A stretch of DNA of 64,000 nt, taken from contig NC_064678.1 of assembly GCF_023278565.1 (NCBI RefSeq), positions 62,001 to 126,000 of the forward strand, written 5' to 3'. The position numbers were made by a program, and so were the translations under genes. Under the pieces are notes generated by a model. It was given only the letters and a program-made list of their open reading frames with translations, was not told where the DNA came from and did no database searches. Shown piece by piece: positions 11,965 to 24,808 of the stretch (the first letter of the stretch is position 1; each line of letters starts with the position of its first letter). The stretch comes from Colletotrichum lupini. Its lineage: Eukaryota > Ascomycota > Sordariomycetes > Glomerellales > Glomerellaceae.

Positions 11965-13784
11965 ATGGGGGGTCACACTCACAGAAGTCGTGTGTAACTG
12001 GGTCTCAGCTCCCATCAACCACCAAAATCTCCCTTGGTCGCCTGAGGGAGCCCCTCGATACGCCCTGAGCTTCTGCTCAATTTCTCTGACTAGAGGGCAA
12101 TATTGATCAAACAGAAGCGCCATGCAGCGTATCTGTACGGATACGGATACCGCCGGCTTGATTGCTAAAGGTCTTTAAGAACGGTGCATCTATCCCGTTT
12201 CGCAGCCATGGACCGAATCGCCCCCACACGGCAGCGGCCAGGCAAGGTCGGAAACTACGGGCTGAACACGACGCGGGAAATGAAGTGGCTACAGATTGTC
12301 AGATAATACAGCTTACCTACCGAGTACGAATGCGTTTGCTTGGTTGTTGCGCCTCGCTGATGCGTTTCTGCCGTTCCGTTGCTGAGGTACAGCATGCGTC
12401 TTTCCTTTTGATCCTCATCTCGAATCTCCTTGATCGCCTGTTTCTTGCAGTCTTGGCCCGTCTCGGATCCAGAGACGTCACGTCTGTGCCGGCGTGTATG
12501 GACCTGGTTGCATGCCAGACCCCCATTGATGCTGCACTGCGGCCTGCAAGAAAAATTGGAAAAACTTTGTCCTGGTCTGAAATGTTGCATCCAATGTTAG
12601 CAAGAGCAGCAAGCGGAGGGATTGCCCTGCGGCTCAACCGGCCGAAAAAGATCCCTCTCATTTGCCCCGTGCGACAACGAACCAACAACATTGGAAATCG
12701 GGCAATGGTCACAATGTGTCTGTCGCTGGCGAACAAAGCATGGCTAGGAGTTGATGGTCTCCAGACGTGGGCACTGGGCGGGATCAGCAAAGCTCAAGCC
12801 ATCTCTTGGCATGACACTCTATTTCATCTGCTCGATTCTTGACATTCTCCACGTCCAGCGTCCAGAATCCCGAGTCCCAAAGTCTCAGGCCAGCTACACA
12901 CCGCGGGCCGTGGCAGACTCTAGAGAGTAGGTAGCCCAACGGACGAAGAAACGTCTACGGTACGCTAGCGGCCAGGTTCTGCCAAGAGACATGGCTCCCT
13001 GAAATGGCTTCAATTCGCCTTGAGCCGAAGCCCCCGACCCTAGACATCCTTGTCAACCTCCTTCGACAAACCCCGGCCAGTCTCCAATTCCTTATCAGTA
13101 CCCACAGGTTCCGACGGCCCACTCGATGCTAGACGACATGGGATGGGGGGGAAAGTCGAACAAGGGTCCTCGGAGCATGTGGTTCAAGTACATGTACGAA
13201 TTCCACCGACCGTGTTTGTATGAAGCTCTCGCGATGAGGGCGTTCTCGTACCACCACCATGCAGCTATGCCAGTAGAGGGACATGCCCGACTTGTCTTGC
13301 CGGAGACAGACGAGGATTTGGAAGTCGCTCCAAGATACAACCCTCAATTTCTGCCACTACGCAGTAGACACCCTCTCATGCCCTTTTTTATGCTTTCCTC
13401 CCACCCCTTGGCCCTGCACTATTGGTGTTGCCCGGCATAGAAGACTGGTCAATGAGCGACCTCCCCGTCCCAACGTACTGACATCCCATCCTTCATCTTA
13501 CCCGCGCCATCGGTCTGGGCTGCTCATCCCTGCCGCCTTCGGATCCATCCAAAGATACTGCAGCAGCAACTGTGCTCCGTAGTGGACTTGGCCATCTGTA
13601 CTCGTAGGCTCAAATATCGGTCGGCTCACGACGAGGGGCCGAAGGCAACGCCCCGGTTTTGCTTTTCTCAATGTTGCTTTTGGGATTATTTAGCCTGTCC
13701 ATCCCCGGTGTAGACTTTAACGTTGCGTCCTTTTCCCCCTTCCTTCGTTCCCTCCCTTCCCTGTAGCTCTCTTCACTCACTACT

Positions 13785-13961
13785 TGTCACGAGTTATGGC
13801 ACGTAGCAATAGGCATACGGAGTATAGTAAAAGTAGCTTAACTATTAAAGTGGAAATAGACAAAAGGAGAAGGTCTATATACACGATATCTAAGATAAAC
13901 ACGTAATTTAGCACGTAATGGGCACTTTATAAGGTATAATTACTATCCCTATTACGTAATA
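13785..13961 (-). repeat. Left LTR of Copia A (3' LTR in element orientation)
   Basis: 177 bp, aligned end to end with 21187-21363. It keeps the TG start; the CA end has become TA (TAATA). TSD CTACT lies immediately left. Differences from the right LTR are almost all C/T or G/A. Confidence 0.93.
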
Positions 13962-16900
13962 TACCCCCTAATTACTACTACTAGGGAGCTATTATACCTA
14001 AGATAGAATCTCTAAATACCCTTATAAAGGCCTAATTTAGTCGAATATAAATAAAAGAAAATTAAGCGCAAGGGATACGCGTCTTTTAAGCCGCGTTTAT
14101 TATAAATATATCCCTTTATTTAAAGTAAATAGAATCCTAACCCAGAATAGCGCGTATTTTACTACTTTTAGTATATAAATTACTAAGGGCGAGGCTACCT
14201 AGCCGCCTTGTGTATATTTAAATTCTCGTAGTATTACCTAGTTATTATTTTTCTTCTTCTTTTTAACCTCTCGTAGTTATTATAAGTACCCCCGTTTACT
14301 ATGCGCGCGCGCCTGCGCTATTAAATCGTTTATTAATTTTATTCTAAATATAAATATTTAATATATTTAGAAGTAATAATAAGTTTCGCATAATTTTTAT
14401 AATACTTTTTATATATATATTATATAGTTTACTAAGAGTTTAAATAGGTAATAATACTAACGAGCCCCTCTAGGTCGTTACCCCCCCCTACGACCTCTTA
14501 CTTACTTATTAAGGCCTAGTTACTAAGCTCTCCCTCCCTAACTAAAAAGATATCGAGGTTATTAATTAAGACGCCGAGGACTTTATTAAGTTCGAGGCTC
14601 TCCTTAGCGGCCGTAATAAGGGTAATAATAAAGTAAATAGTAATAATAAGAGCTTTAACGGGCTTTTACTTATCCCCCCCTCGGAGTCTAAGAATAAGGA
14701 TAAGATTAGTTCGGATAATAAGCCCTTTAAGAAGGGTATATCGTATACTTATTATTTTAGGAATTTATATTTAATATTATTTTAGGGTTTAAAAAATATA
14801 AAGCTAGCTCTTTTTAAAAAGGTAATAAGAAGTAAAAAAGAACGCTAAGAGGCTAAGGTACCTCTTATAATAAGTATAGGTTTTTTTACTATTCTAGGCC
14901 TATTTAACGTATACTTAGTCCTTAAGAAGCTTAAGGGAGAGGCTCCCGAGGAACGGGAGATCTAGTACTTACCCTATCTTAAGGTAGCCCTTTAGTATAC
15001 TGATATTAAGGATAATAGTCGTTATTTTATAAGAAGTAGTAGCTAGTATGCGCACTACTTTAATAGCCGTTCGGCCGAAGGGTATATTAATATACTAGTC
15101 GTTTTATAGCTAATAACCTAGGCCCTTACCGAGGTTATTATAAGTAGCGCTCCCTTTTTTATAAATATATTATCCTTTTTTATTATTAAGAAGCGCACTT
15201 CTAACTATAGTTTTAATAGGATATTACTAAGCTCTATAGTATCGTCCGCTAAATATATAATAACCGGAGGATATATAAGAACTATATCGGCTTTTATATA
15301 AAGGACTTCTTTAATACGCACCCTTAGTCCTCTCTCGCGCTTATTATAGTTATTTATAACTAACTTCTTATTATACTACTTATTTCTATACCCTAGGTCG
15401 TTAACCTAACGGTTATTCCGGCTCCTGCGCCCCCCGCTACCCCTACTACTCTTAGTTTTATAAACTTTAAAGTATATAAAACGCGTTTCTTAGCGCGTAT
15501 ATTAACCCTCCTTTTTAATAACGCTATATTCTTAATAATTACGTACTTTATAAACTAGGAGTTTAAATAATAAGCATAAGCCCGGGTCTTATTTCTATAT
15601 ACGTATGCCCTATAGGGTAAGGTTATTTTATTTATTTTAAGCCTCCGGGCCGTACTCTAGGTTCTATCTATCGTCTACTTTCGGGCATTAAGTTTTTCTA
15701 AGCGTGGCCTAAATTAATTATTTTTAACTATTTTAGCTATTTATAATAGCTTCTTGCGTATTATAAAAGTTAAGAAGTATACAGAAATATTCGAACTTAG
15801 CTTATAAAAGGTTTTTAGTAAGTCTATCTATTAGTATGTTTTTTATTAATATATAAATAACCTCGAAGCTACCTCTAGCGTGCTCTTATCTTAGCTATAT
15901 ATTCTATATATCGATATAGTAAAGTTGAGTAGCTATTTTTTTTTCTTCTCCTACGACGAGTCGAATCGTTTACTAATTATCGTAGTTAACTAACTATATT
16001 TCTCTTAGGTTAAGGGTAATATCCTTAAAAAGGCGCTTTAGAGCTATAGTCTTTTTTATAATTTCCTTAAAATAAAGAAGCTTAGCTTCGGTAGTTAACG
16101 TCGTAACCGTCGCCTAGCGTACTAATTTTTATTAAATTAGGCCACTAAAAAAGAATATTATATATCCCTAAGATAATCGTCGTATTACCTCGTTATTTAT
16201 AAAGCTAGTATCTCTAGTTAGAAATAATAATTACGTACTCAGTATACTACTATAATAAAGCGTAAGATATCTTATTATATAAAAATATCGGATATAGTAG
16301 TTAATTATTTTAATATAGGTTACGCTTAGGTTAGTTAGGAACCGTAATAATTATAAGTAAGTAAAGGCGACGTCTAGTCTAATTATAATAGCTATATAAA
16401 GTATATTCCTAACCTTCTCTTAGTAGCTCTTTATTTCCTCCTTTATTACTTACCCCTCGTTTAGTTTAAACTCTTTTTAAAAAAGAGGGGTAGCTAAATA
16501 TAATAAATTTATAAGGTCGAAGCGCTTAGTAACTCGCTCGATATATACGTCGTAAATAAGGTAAACCTTACGAGTAGTACGGTCTCGTAAAATCCGCACT
16601 CCGAAAAAGTAATTAATCGGTCTATTCTCCTTAAGGTTAATATATTCTTTTATACTATCGACGATCCCCTAAGCCGCCTTTTGGTCGTCTCGATAGTATA
16701 GAATAATAAAGTTATTAATATAGAATATTAGTATTACCTTCCTATTTACGGTTTAGTAAATATAAATCTCCTCGTAGCTATATATTATATTTATACTACG
16801 GAGTATAGAGGTAAAAGTTTAGAACTAGAGAATTAGTAAGTCTTAGAGGCTATATAGAGCGCGTTAAAGTTTACTTACTTTATTAGTAACCTTATATCCC

Positions 16901-19900
16901 TCTAGGAGTTTAATAATTACTAGCTTCTTGCTCTTAAGAAGCGCGTTAAGGAATATATTAATAATATTATACTAGTCTGCCTTAAGGTCGAATTAGGTAG
17001 CTATTACTATTATAAGCCTAAAGGCCTTTGCGGCGAGCGTCGAAGCGTACGTATTTTATAAAGGGTTAAGTAGTTATATATCCCCCCTTATATATATACG
17101 TACTTTTACCTCGCTAACCTCGTTATTAACGTCGTACTTATAAGTATATACTTACTTTAATAAAAGTAGGATCCCTTATTTAGGATCACGGTCGACCTCT
17201 TCTTATATACTAATATCCCTTAGCTTTTTTATTTCTACGTCTATAGTATCCCTAAGTAACTTCTATAGTTATAATAAGAGATATTTAATATTACTAAACT
17301 TCTTTAGTAGGCTCTAGAAGTTAACTTTAATAAGTCGTAGTTTCTAAACTCCTCCGGAGCGCTCTAAGTAGGTCCTATAAACTGCTCCTTTTACTACTTA
17401 ATAGAGTATTATATATCCTATACTACTTTCCTCTATAACTTTTTACTAATTAGGCATAAAAATAGAGAAAAAGCAGTCCTAGAGACGGTTATAGTAATCG
17501 CCGTCTCTTATATTTAAATATAAGAGCGTTACGAGAATGCTATTATCGAAGCGTTATAGAGGTCTACGGGCCCGGTTTAAACGTTTAGGACCTAACGGAG
17601 CTTTACTTAGTACTTAATAAAGCGGTTTTTATAAGCTCTGTTCTTATATAATAATAGAGGTTTATTATAAGGGTTCCTTACTAACGTCGACTTTAGTATT
17701 AAGAATTACTTCTTCGTAATTAGTACCTTATTTACCGCGTGCTCTAGCGTTTTACTAAGAGCTATTAAGAATTAAAAGCTTAAGAACCTCCGTAGTATAT
17801 ATAAGCGCTTATAGGGAGGATTATAAACTGCGTAAAGCCGTTTATAACCTAGTTACTATATCCCCTTTTTTATTTCTACCCCTAAGCTTGCGCAAGGGGG
17901 TTATCTTAGGGGTTAGTAATAATAATAAGACTATATTAGCCTCTTTAGCCTCATTTACCGCACCCTAAAGTACGTCTATCGGTTACTTAGCGTCTTAAAT
18001 AGTTAAAAATCTAATAGTAATACTATCCTTAATTATAGAGTTATCTTAAGTACTAGCATTTCCAAAGTCTAGATCTACTTCCCTGAGTACTCGAATTAAC
18101 TTATCGTTAGTATTAAAGAGTTCTTATATTTCTTAGATTACTAAATTTGCTTACTTACTTACGATAGCTTGTTCCTCGTGTGCGGGATTATAAAAGACTT
18201 CTTCGTTAAACCTAATATTTTTTATAATAAATACCTACTTGAGCGCGGGTACTTAGACCCTATATAAGTTATGCGTTTTTAGTATATATCTAACTAGGTA
18301 TTTTATATACCCGTAGGGAAGCACTTTAAACTCTTTTTAACGTATACCCTTTTTACGATCCCTATAAAGAGGGTATACTTAGTAGCTATATATATAGAGG
18401 TTACTAAGATACGAGGTAACTAGTTCAGAATCCCGCACTTAGTAACCCGTCTACTATTAGCGTTAATACCGCTTTTATTAATTAATTTCTATTATAATAG
18501 GCAAATCTCCTTTATTAGCCTCCCGTAGGGTAATATTATAAATAAAGATTGCTACTAGTACTATTTCGTCTTATAGATTCGTAGGGAGGTTCGTAAAAAG
18601 GTATATCTTATAAGCTTTAGTAATTACGAGTTAACTTACTCTTTTAGCATTACCCACGGGTTCCTTTATATATAGAGGTAGAAGTTCTATTCCGATTCCT
18701 AGCTCGCTATACTACGTCTTATATACGCGTCTAACGTTTATAGTTAAGAGAGCGGTCTTATTATTACGTTTAAAAAAGCAAATTAGAGTCCTTTTTTAAT
18801 AACGAATCGCTACCTCGAGGCTCTATAATACGAAAAGCACTTCCTCTTCTATTTTTATTTTTAAAAAGAACCCCCTAAGCTACTTACTATATTCGTTAGA
18901 AACTATAAATATATATTATCATTTACTGAAAAATAGTTTAAAATAAAAAAGATCTTAGTATATACGGTACTATAGCCGTGAGGCTCTTCTCGAGGGTAGT
19001 CCTCTTAAGACTACTATCTTAGCTTCGGATAATATATATACTTTATACTTAACTTATAATAGAGGTTTAATACGCATACCTTAAGTTTTATATAGTAATT
19101 AATAAAGAGCATTAGGTCCGAGATAACCTATTCTAAGGTACTAAAGGAGCGCGCTATTAGACCTCTTATAGGTACGTTAATATAAGCGACGGAATTTTCT
19201 ATAGCTAATTAGTAATATAATACTAGCTAGGCTTTATAGGATATACTTAAGGTTTATAAAAAAAGGATAGGATTAGAGGAGCTTATATTTAAAGAAAACT
19301 AGATTATTCTTTTAAATAAGCTGCTTTTTAATAGTACTTTTATAAAGCGTTCCCTATTGCAAAGTGTAATCTAGACCGTAGTACTAGAGTGCGCTTCTAT
19401 TTAGTAAAGTCTCTAAGACTATATTAATATAGAATCCCTCGATATAAGCGACGTTCTAAAGCTTTAGATCGTAGGTTCCCTTTCCCTTAAGTCCGTCTAG
19501 GACGCCCTTTATAATACGAGTACTATATATAGTAATAGGTAATATAGTAGTTCCTAATTTAACGTAGTCTTTATTACTTAATAATATATAACTCTCGGGT
19601 TTAAATAGGCTCTTATTATTAACTAGATATATTACTTTATAACTATCTATTACTATACTCTAAAAAAGGGGGTAAGCGCTACTTATAGGGGTACTAAAGA
19701 TTGCGTTTACCTCTAAGTCCTAACTCTTTATAAGTATAGCGACTATATAGCCCTCGTCTTAGTTTATTAATAAGCTCGCTATAAGTTAATTAAAAGATCT
19801 TTTTAAAAACCTAGGTTTCTTAGGGGTTCTATCGTTCCTTAGCTAACTAGCTTTTTTAAGCTTACCGTAAAGTAATTTTTATTTACTTAATTTAATAGCG

Positions 19901-21186
19901 GCGAGGACTTCTTTTATATAGCTCCTTAGTATTTATATTAGTAACTTATTAGCGTTTCGGCCTATAAGTACCTATTTTAATTTTCGGTACGCCGTAGGGC
20001 GCTATAGGTATACGTAATTATAAGAGTATATAACGTTACCTTTATTATTTACGTCGTTAACTAAGTTAGAGCGTTTAGTAAAAGTAGAATAAGCCCCTCT
20101 TTAACTTAAAGGTCGTTTAGTATATACGTCCTAGGTTATTAAGCTAAATATATACGTAATCTCTTCGAAGGTCCTCGTATATATTCCGAAGGCTATTAAT
20201 TTACTAAAGGTCTTATATATACGTTAGCCCTATATAGGGTTAAGTTTAGACTTAACTATAACTAAGAAGTTAAGTACGGCGATCTCTCTACTAATTTCTA
20301 AAATATCGTACGTTTTAGCTCGGAAGTAAGCGGACTACTACTCTTTATATTAGCGTTAGGGGTTAATTCCGGTCCTCGCTTTATTAAGGGCTTATCGGTA
20401 TTCCTCTCGAACCGTATTCCTTATTACTAGTTCGGGGGGCGTAAATTCTTATTTTAAATATTTAATAATTCGCTATATACTAAACTTAGCGCCGTTCTTA
20501 ATAGCTTTTTAGAATACGTATTCGTATAATATAGCGTTAATTAATTTTACTAATTACTAAGCGAGGACTTTAATATGCGTATTAATAGTATTACGTTCGT
20601 AAGCTATAAGTTACTCGTATTTAGTATCGAGCTCCTATTATTTTTAAATACTCTCGAGCATATAGATCCTTTTTATAGGTATAGTATAAGGATAGATTTA
20701 TTTACGTAAAGTAGGTAGTATAGCTAGCTTTATAAAAAGAAACCCGGCTTAGTTCTATAGGTTATTCGTACTTAAGGAAGTTAAAAAGTTCGTACTAAGA
20801 GTTATATCTAAAAGCTATTAGTAGAGGATTTCTTAGTTTTTTTAGTCGTTCTTAAACGCCTTATAACGGGCTTAATAAGCTCGTAGTTCTTTTTTATTAT
20901 AGGTTATGACTAATTATCCGAATTCTAAAAGCGAAATAAGTATTATAAAGGGGTTAAAAAATACGTTAGAATCTAAAGCGTCTAAGTCGACGTACTTCTA
21001 GACCCCGACGCCCTTATTTATAACGCAAAATATATTAAACTATTTAATCTAACTATCGTAGCTAATTAGTTTAGCTTAGGCTAAAGTAAGTATAAGTAAG
21101 TCGGTTATTTTAAAGAGATTATAGGAATCGTATTAAAAAGTACGTTATCGTAGTATAGGGTTTTAACTAAGAGCTAGGCTTATAAC

Positions 21187-21363
21187 TATTTCGAGTTATA
21201 GTACGTAGTAATAGGTATACGGAGTATAATAAAAGTGGCTTAACTATTAAAGTAGAAATAGACAAAAGGAGAAGGTCTATATATATAATATCTAAGATGG
21301 ACACGTGATTTAGCACGTGACGGGCACTTTGTGAGGTGCGATTACTATCCCTATTACGTAACA
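21187..21363 (-). repeat. Right LTR of Copia A (5' LTR in element orientation)
   Basis: 177 bp; it starts TATTTCGAG (mutated TGTCACGAG) and ends with the intact TAACA. TSD CTACT follows at 21364-21368. It contains several ACGTAA/CACGTG motifs that lie just upstream of the ammonium permease start and could influence its promoter. Confidence 0.93.
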
Positions 21364-21368
21364 CTACT

Positions 21369-21496
21369 CTCTCTTCGACGTCTGTTCGCCGATCTCGAGG
21401 CAGGCAAACGTTGAAGATTCCCGAGGACGCGTCCGGACACCGCGCACCGAAATCACTACCCACTGACCGCTCACGCGCCGGCGCGCAACCGTCAAC
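21369..21496 (+). promoter_or_regulatory. Remaining 5' leader of the ammonium permease gene
   Basis: Only 128 bp of native sequence separate the Copia target duplication from the ATG at 21497. The segment is CT/CG-rich and continues the pyrimidine-rich stretch left of the insertion (13730-13784), so the retrotransposon split a promoter or 5' UTR. The ATG context is GTCAACATGTC, a good fungal start. Confidence 0.6.
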
Positions 21497-23150
21497 ATGT
21501 CTGCCGGTCTCTACGCCATCCCCTACAATGGCACCGAGGGCGAGGCCGACGCCGGCTACTCTGCCGGTGTTGCTGACCTCAACGTCTTCTATGAGGTGAG
21601 CTCATGTGATACCCGCCGTGGCCCAACGACGACTACCTCGTACATGTTGTTGTCTAACATGGCTGCATAGTCTGGCGACCTGGCCTGGATCATGGTCTGC
21701 TCGGCGCTCGTGCTGCTCATGATTCCCGGTGTCGGTTTCTTCTACTCGGGTCTTGCCCGTCGAAAGTCCGCATTGTCTTTGATATTGATCTCGATGATCT
21801 GCGTGGGCGTGGTTGGATTCCAATGGTTCTTCTGGGGTTATACTTTGACCTTCTCTCACACCGGCTCCGTCTTCCTCGGCGACATGTCAAACTTTGGTCT
21901 CAAGGAGGTTGTCGCTCAACCCTCTGTCGGCTCCACCAAGATTCCTGATATTCTCTTTTGTCTCTACCAGGGCATGTTCGCCGCCATTACGTGAGTCTAC
22001 TCTAATCTGGCGCGAAGTCTGTGACCTCGATGGCGGCATCTGACCATACGACATAGTCCCGCCCTCGCTCTCGGCGCTATTGCTGACCGCGGCCGCATCC
22101 TCCCCGCCATGGTCTTTGCCTTTATCTGGGCCACCATTGTCTATGACCCCATCGCCTACTGGACCTGGAACGGCAATGGCTGGCTGTTCATCCTCGGCTC
22201 CTACGACTTTGCTGGTGGTACGCCCGTTCACATCTCCTCTGGCGCGGCCGCCCTTGCCTACTCATTGATGCTGGGCAAGCGCACCGGTTACAACAGCGTC
22301 CACGGCCTCCCATACCGCCCTCACAACGTCACCCACGTCGTTCTCGGAACCGTCTTCCTTTGGGTCGGTTGGTTCGGTTTCAACGGCGGTTCCGCTCTCG
22401 CCTCCAACATCCGTGCTGTTATGGCTTGCTTCAACACCAACCTTGCTGCCGGTGTCGGTGGTGTCACCTGGATGCTCCTTGACTACCGTCTGGAGAAGAA
22501 GTGGTCCACCATTGCCTTCTGCTCTGGCGCCATCGCCGGCCTGGTTGCCATCACCCCCGGTGCTGGTTTCGTTACACCCTGGGCTGCCGTCATCTTCGGC
22601 ATTGTCGGTGGCATCGCCTGCAACTTTGGCACTAAGCTCAAGTTCGTGCTTGGCATTGACGACGGTCTTGATGTCTTCGCCGTCCACGGAATCGGTGGTA
22701 TCTGCGGTAACATACTGACCGGTATCTTCGCTGCGTAAGTCTTGCTACCCTTCCTCCGAAAATCACCCCCAGAACATTGTTCTAACATGCCCCAGCTCCT
22801 ACATCGCCGCCCTCGATGGCGCCTACACCGGCGAGAGCGCGATTGCCGGCGGTTGGATCGAGCACCACTACGTCCAGCTCGGCTACCAGCTGGCCGGCTC
22901 CGTCGCCGGTTTCGCCTGGTCCTTCACCTTGACCTGCCTCATCCTCTTCCTCATGAACCTCGTTCCTGGCCTCAGCCTGCGTGTCAGCGTCGACGACGAG
23001 GACCTTGGCCTCGACGACTGCCAGCTCGGCGAGTTTGCCTACGACTACGTCGAGGTCACCCGCCATGTTTCCGACATTGCGCCCAGCAGCAGCCACGACG
23101 GTGCCCCCGGCAGCTCCGCCCACAGCTCATTGCCTGAGAAGACTGTCTAA
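21497..23150 (+). CDS. MEP/Amt-type ammonium permease
   Basis: There are four exons, 21497-21595, 21671-21990, 22057-22734 and 22796-23150, giving 483 aa; all introns are GT..AG and 61-75 nt. It is an AMT/MEP/Rh family polytopic plasma-membrane protein with about 11 hydrophobic segments. The family signature is present around DFAGGTPVHISSGAAALAYS, as are HNVTHVVLG and DVFAVHGIGG. Both pore twin histidines can be placed (about His198 and His350). A His at the first site resembles yeast Mep2 rather than Mep1/Mep3, which carry Glu there. The cytosolic C-terminal tail is short, acidic and Ser-rich. The frame is intact. Expression may have changed because Copia A lies 133 bp upstream. Which MEP paralogue it is cannot be told from the sequence alone. 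Confidence 0.96.
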
Positions 23151-23975
23151 GTCTTTGGACAATATGACTTTTGCAAATATCCATCACTTACAGATTTCGC
23201 TTGACCGTTGGAAAATACATCGACGGCTGGAAAAAAGGGGAAGGCAGTTACCGTCTATAATACTCTTGTTCATATCTGCTTTGATACCAACTTGGCACTC
23301 GCTTGCTAGATTTACTATTAGTCTTTCCGTGGACCAATTCACGACATCATCTCATAACGTTCATAAACAGCCGCCCTCTCCCTGAAGTGTTTCTACGTCA
23401 GTTACTCCAAATACTCAAGTTCGTGTATTGTGTACCCAAAGTACCTGCATCTAGGTCCTGATGGCGTGGCATTTTCCTGAAAACTCTGCCTCGCCTGCCT
23501 CGGCGCCCGATTGTAATCTCACCCACGATCACACCTACCCGTTGCATCGTTCCAGAAAATTCTCACTGCATGTGCGCACAGCTGCCGGCGTAGCATCTCA
23601 GGACTCATGCTGCCACCTACCAACTAAGGTATGGTAAAGCTATGGTAGGACAGCCGCTGCTCCTTGTCTCTCTCGGAAAAAGAAAGGTAGCAACGCTTGA
23701 ATCCTCTGCATCCTTCGCTGCGACAACGCACCAATTGCTGTTGAGCATTCCAAATACTCCGAGACAGCAGCACAGTCAGCACCCAAAGATAGTTTTGCAA
23801 TGGGCAAGTAGTATTTCATGATCCCCCTGACATTGGATTCTTAATGCCGAGTGAGTGACCCTGACCACGATTCGTCCGATCTCATCTTACGCCCTGTATT
23901 CTATTCCTCACCCTCTGACCTCACACATTCGACAACCTCTCCCTCGAGTCTAGTCGCACATTCGTACATACTCCA
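23151..23975. other. Intergenic region between convergent genes
   Basis: 3' flanks of the ammonium permease (plus) and SDR (minus). No ORF with support and no transposon ends seen. Confidence 0.6.
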
Positions 23976-24808
23976 TCAAGGAATTGAACCACCATCGACT
24001 AACCAAGCCTGCCCGGTGACATACGAAGACTCATCTCCTAGCAAAAAGGCAATTGTCGTCGCCACCTCCTCAGGCTGCCCGACTCTCCCCAAAAGCGGCT
24101 CAAACACGTCTGCCCCGGTCTCTGTGGTCTTGGCCGCCAGCGCCGTTCGTAAAATAGGCGTATCGATTGCGCCGCTGCGTTTCTCGTCAGACAAATTTTC
24201 CTCCTAGGTTTAGTGCAGACAATTGCAACTTACGGGCAGATAGCATTGATCCTCAATCCCTTCCTCCCAAACTCCCTCGCCGCACTCTTGGTCAAACCAA
24301 CAACAGCATGCTTACTCGCCGTATACGCCCCATGATACTCCAACCCGTAGTGCCCCGCCACGCTCGACACGTTCACAATACTCTTTCCCTGTCCCTCCTC
24401 CGCCAGTGCAGGAATCTCGGCCCTCATGGCGTTCAATATTCCCCTCGCATTCACGCCCATCACGAAGTCCCACTCATCGTCCTCAATCTGCGTCACCGTC
24501 GCCAAGTTGCCCTGCCGCCCAAGCACGCCGGCGACGTTGGCCGCACCGTCCAACGGTCCGAGCTTCTCTACCGTTTCCGCGATCCACGCCTCCACCGCTT
24601 TGCGGTCCCTCACATCCACGACTCGCGAGTAGACGTTGTCTGCCCCGTGGAGCTTGGTGAGATCAGCCGCGACCGTGGCGAGGAGGGGCTCGTCGACGTC
24701 CGATATCGATACTCGCGCGCCTAGGTTTGCCAGGTGCTTCGCTGTCGCCAGGCCGATGCCCGATGCTGCGCCCGTGATGGCAATGACTTTGCCCTTGAGG
24801 TTGCTCAT
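23976..24808 (-). CDS. Classical short-chain dehydrogenase/reductase
   Basis: Two exons, 24808-24234 and 24174-23976, with a 59-nt intron (24175-24233) ending CAG, give 257 aa, a normal length for a classical SDR. Visible are the cofactor motif TGAASGIG (12-19), an acidic residue after the second strand (SDVDEP, suggesting NAD preference), the NVAG motif, and catalytic Ser, Tyr162 and Lys166 in YTASK. The C-terminal [14 protein letters not shown] is typical of the 3-oxoacyl-ACP reductase-like/glucose dehydrogenase-like group. An earlier acceptor (CCTAG) would insert residues not found in the family, so the CAG acceptor was chosen. The substrate is unknown. It may serve nearby secondary metabolism, but it lies beyond the aminopeptidase, so membership is uncertain. 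Confidence 0.93.

Larger units (their letters stand above)
6195..13779. other. 7.6-kb region without a convincing gene
   Basis: Normal-GC DNA with many overlapping short ORFs on both strands, none with recognisable domains, consistent introns or fungal codon preference. The longest (9709-10485 and 12162-12842) read as Arg/Ser-rich nonsense. It contains one MITE (6748-6918), a strong hairpin (8946-8989), an ATCC microsatellite (11945-11964), and pyrimidine-rich tracts near 11600-11640 and 13730-13780 of the kind found just upstream of fungal genes. Together with 21369-21496, the part right of about 10 kb was probably the long upstream region of the ammonium permease before the Copia insertion. 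Confidence 0.6.
13785..21363 (-). mobile_element. Ty1/Copia LTR retrotransposon A, complete length, RIP-degraded
   Basis: Two 177-bp LTRs (13785-13961 and 21187-21363) are direct repeats starting TGTCACGAG and ending TAACA, flanked by the 5-bp duplication CTACT (13780-13784, 21364-21368). The element reads on the minus strand. An AGGGGG purine tract abuts the left LTR, and a sequence like the tRNA-iMet half-primer site (TTATAAGCC) abuts the right LTR on that strand. Around 16850-16560 the minus strand keeps Copia reverse transcriptase: ALYSL (from ALYGL), then FYINNFIILYYRDD, where YINN is a G-to-A version of the YVDD catalytic box, then GVRILRDRTTRKVYLIYD. All stops are TAG/TAA at former Q/W codons. 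No part can be translated intact. Confidence 0.95.

Noticed and set aside
12162..12842. 226-codon plus-strand ORF
   Set aside because: No domain, overlapped by minus ORFs of similar length, no gene-like context.
22262..22687. Minus-strand ORF inside the permease
   Set aside because: Shadow of a GC-rich coding exon.
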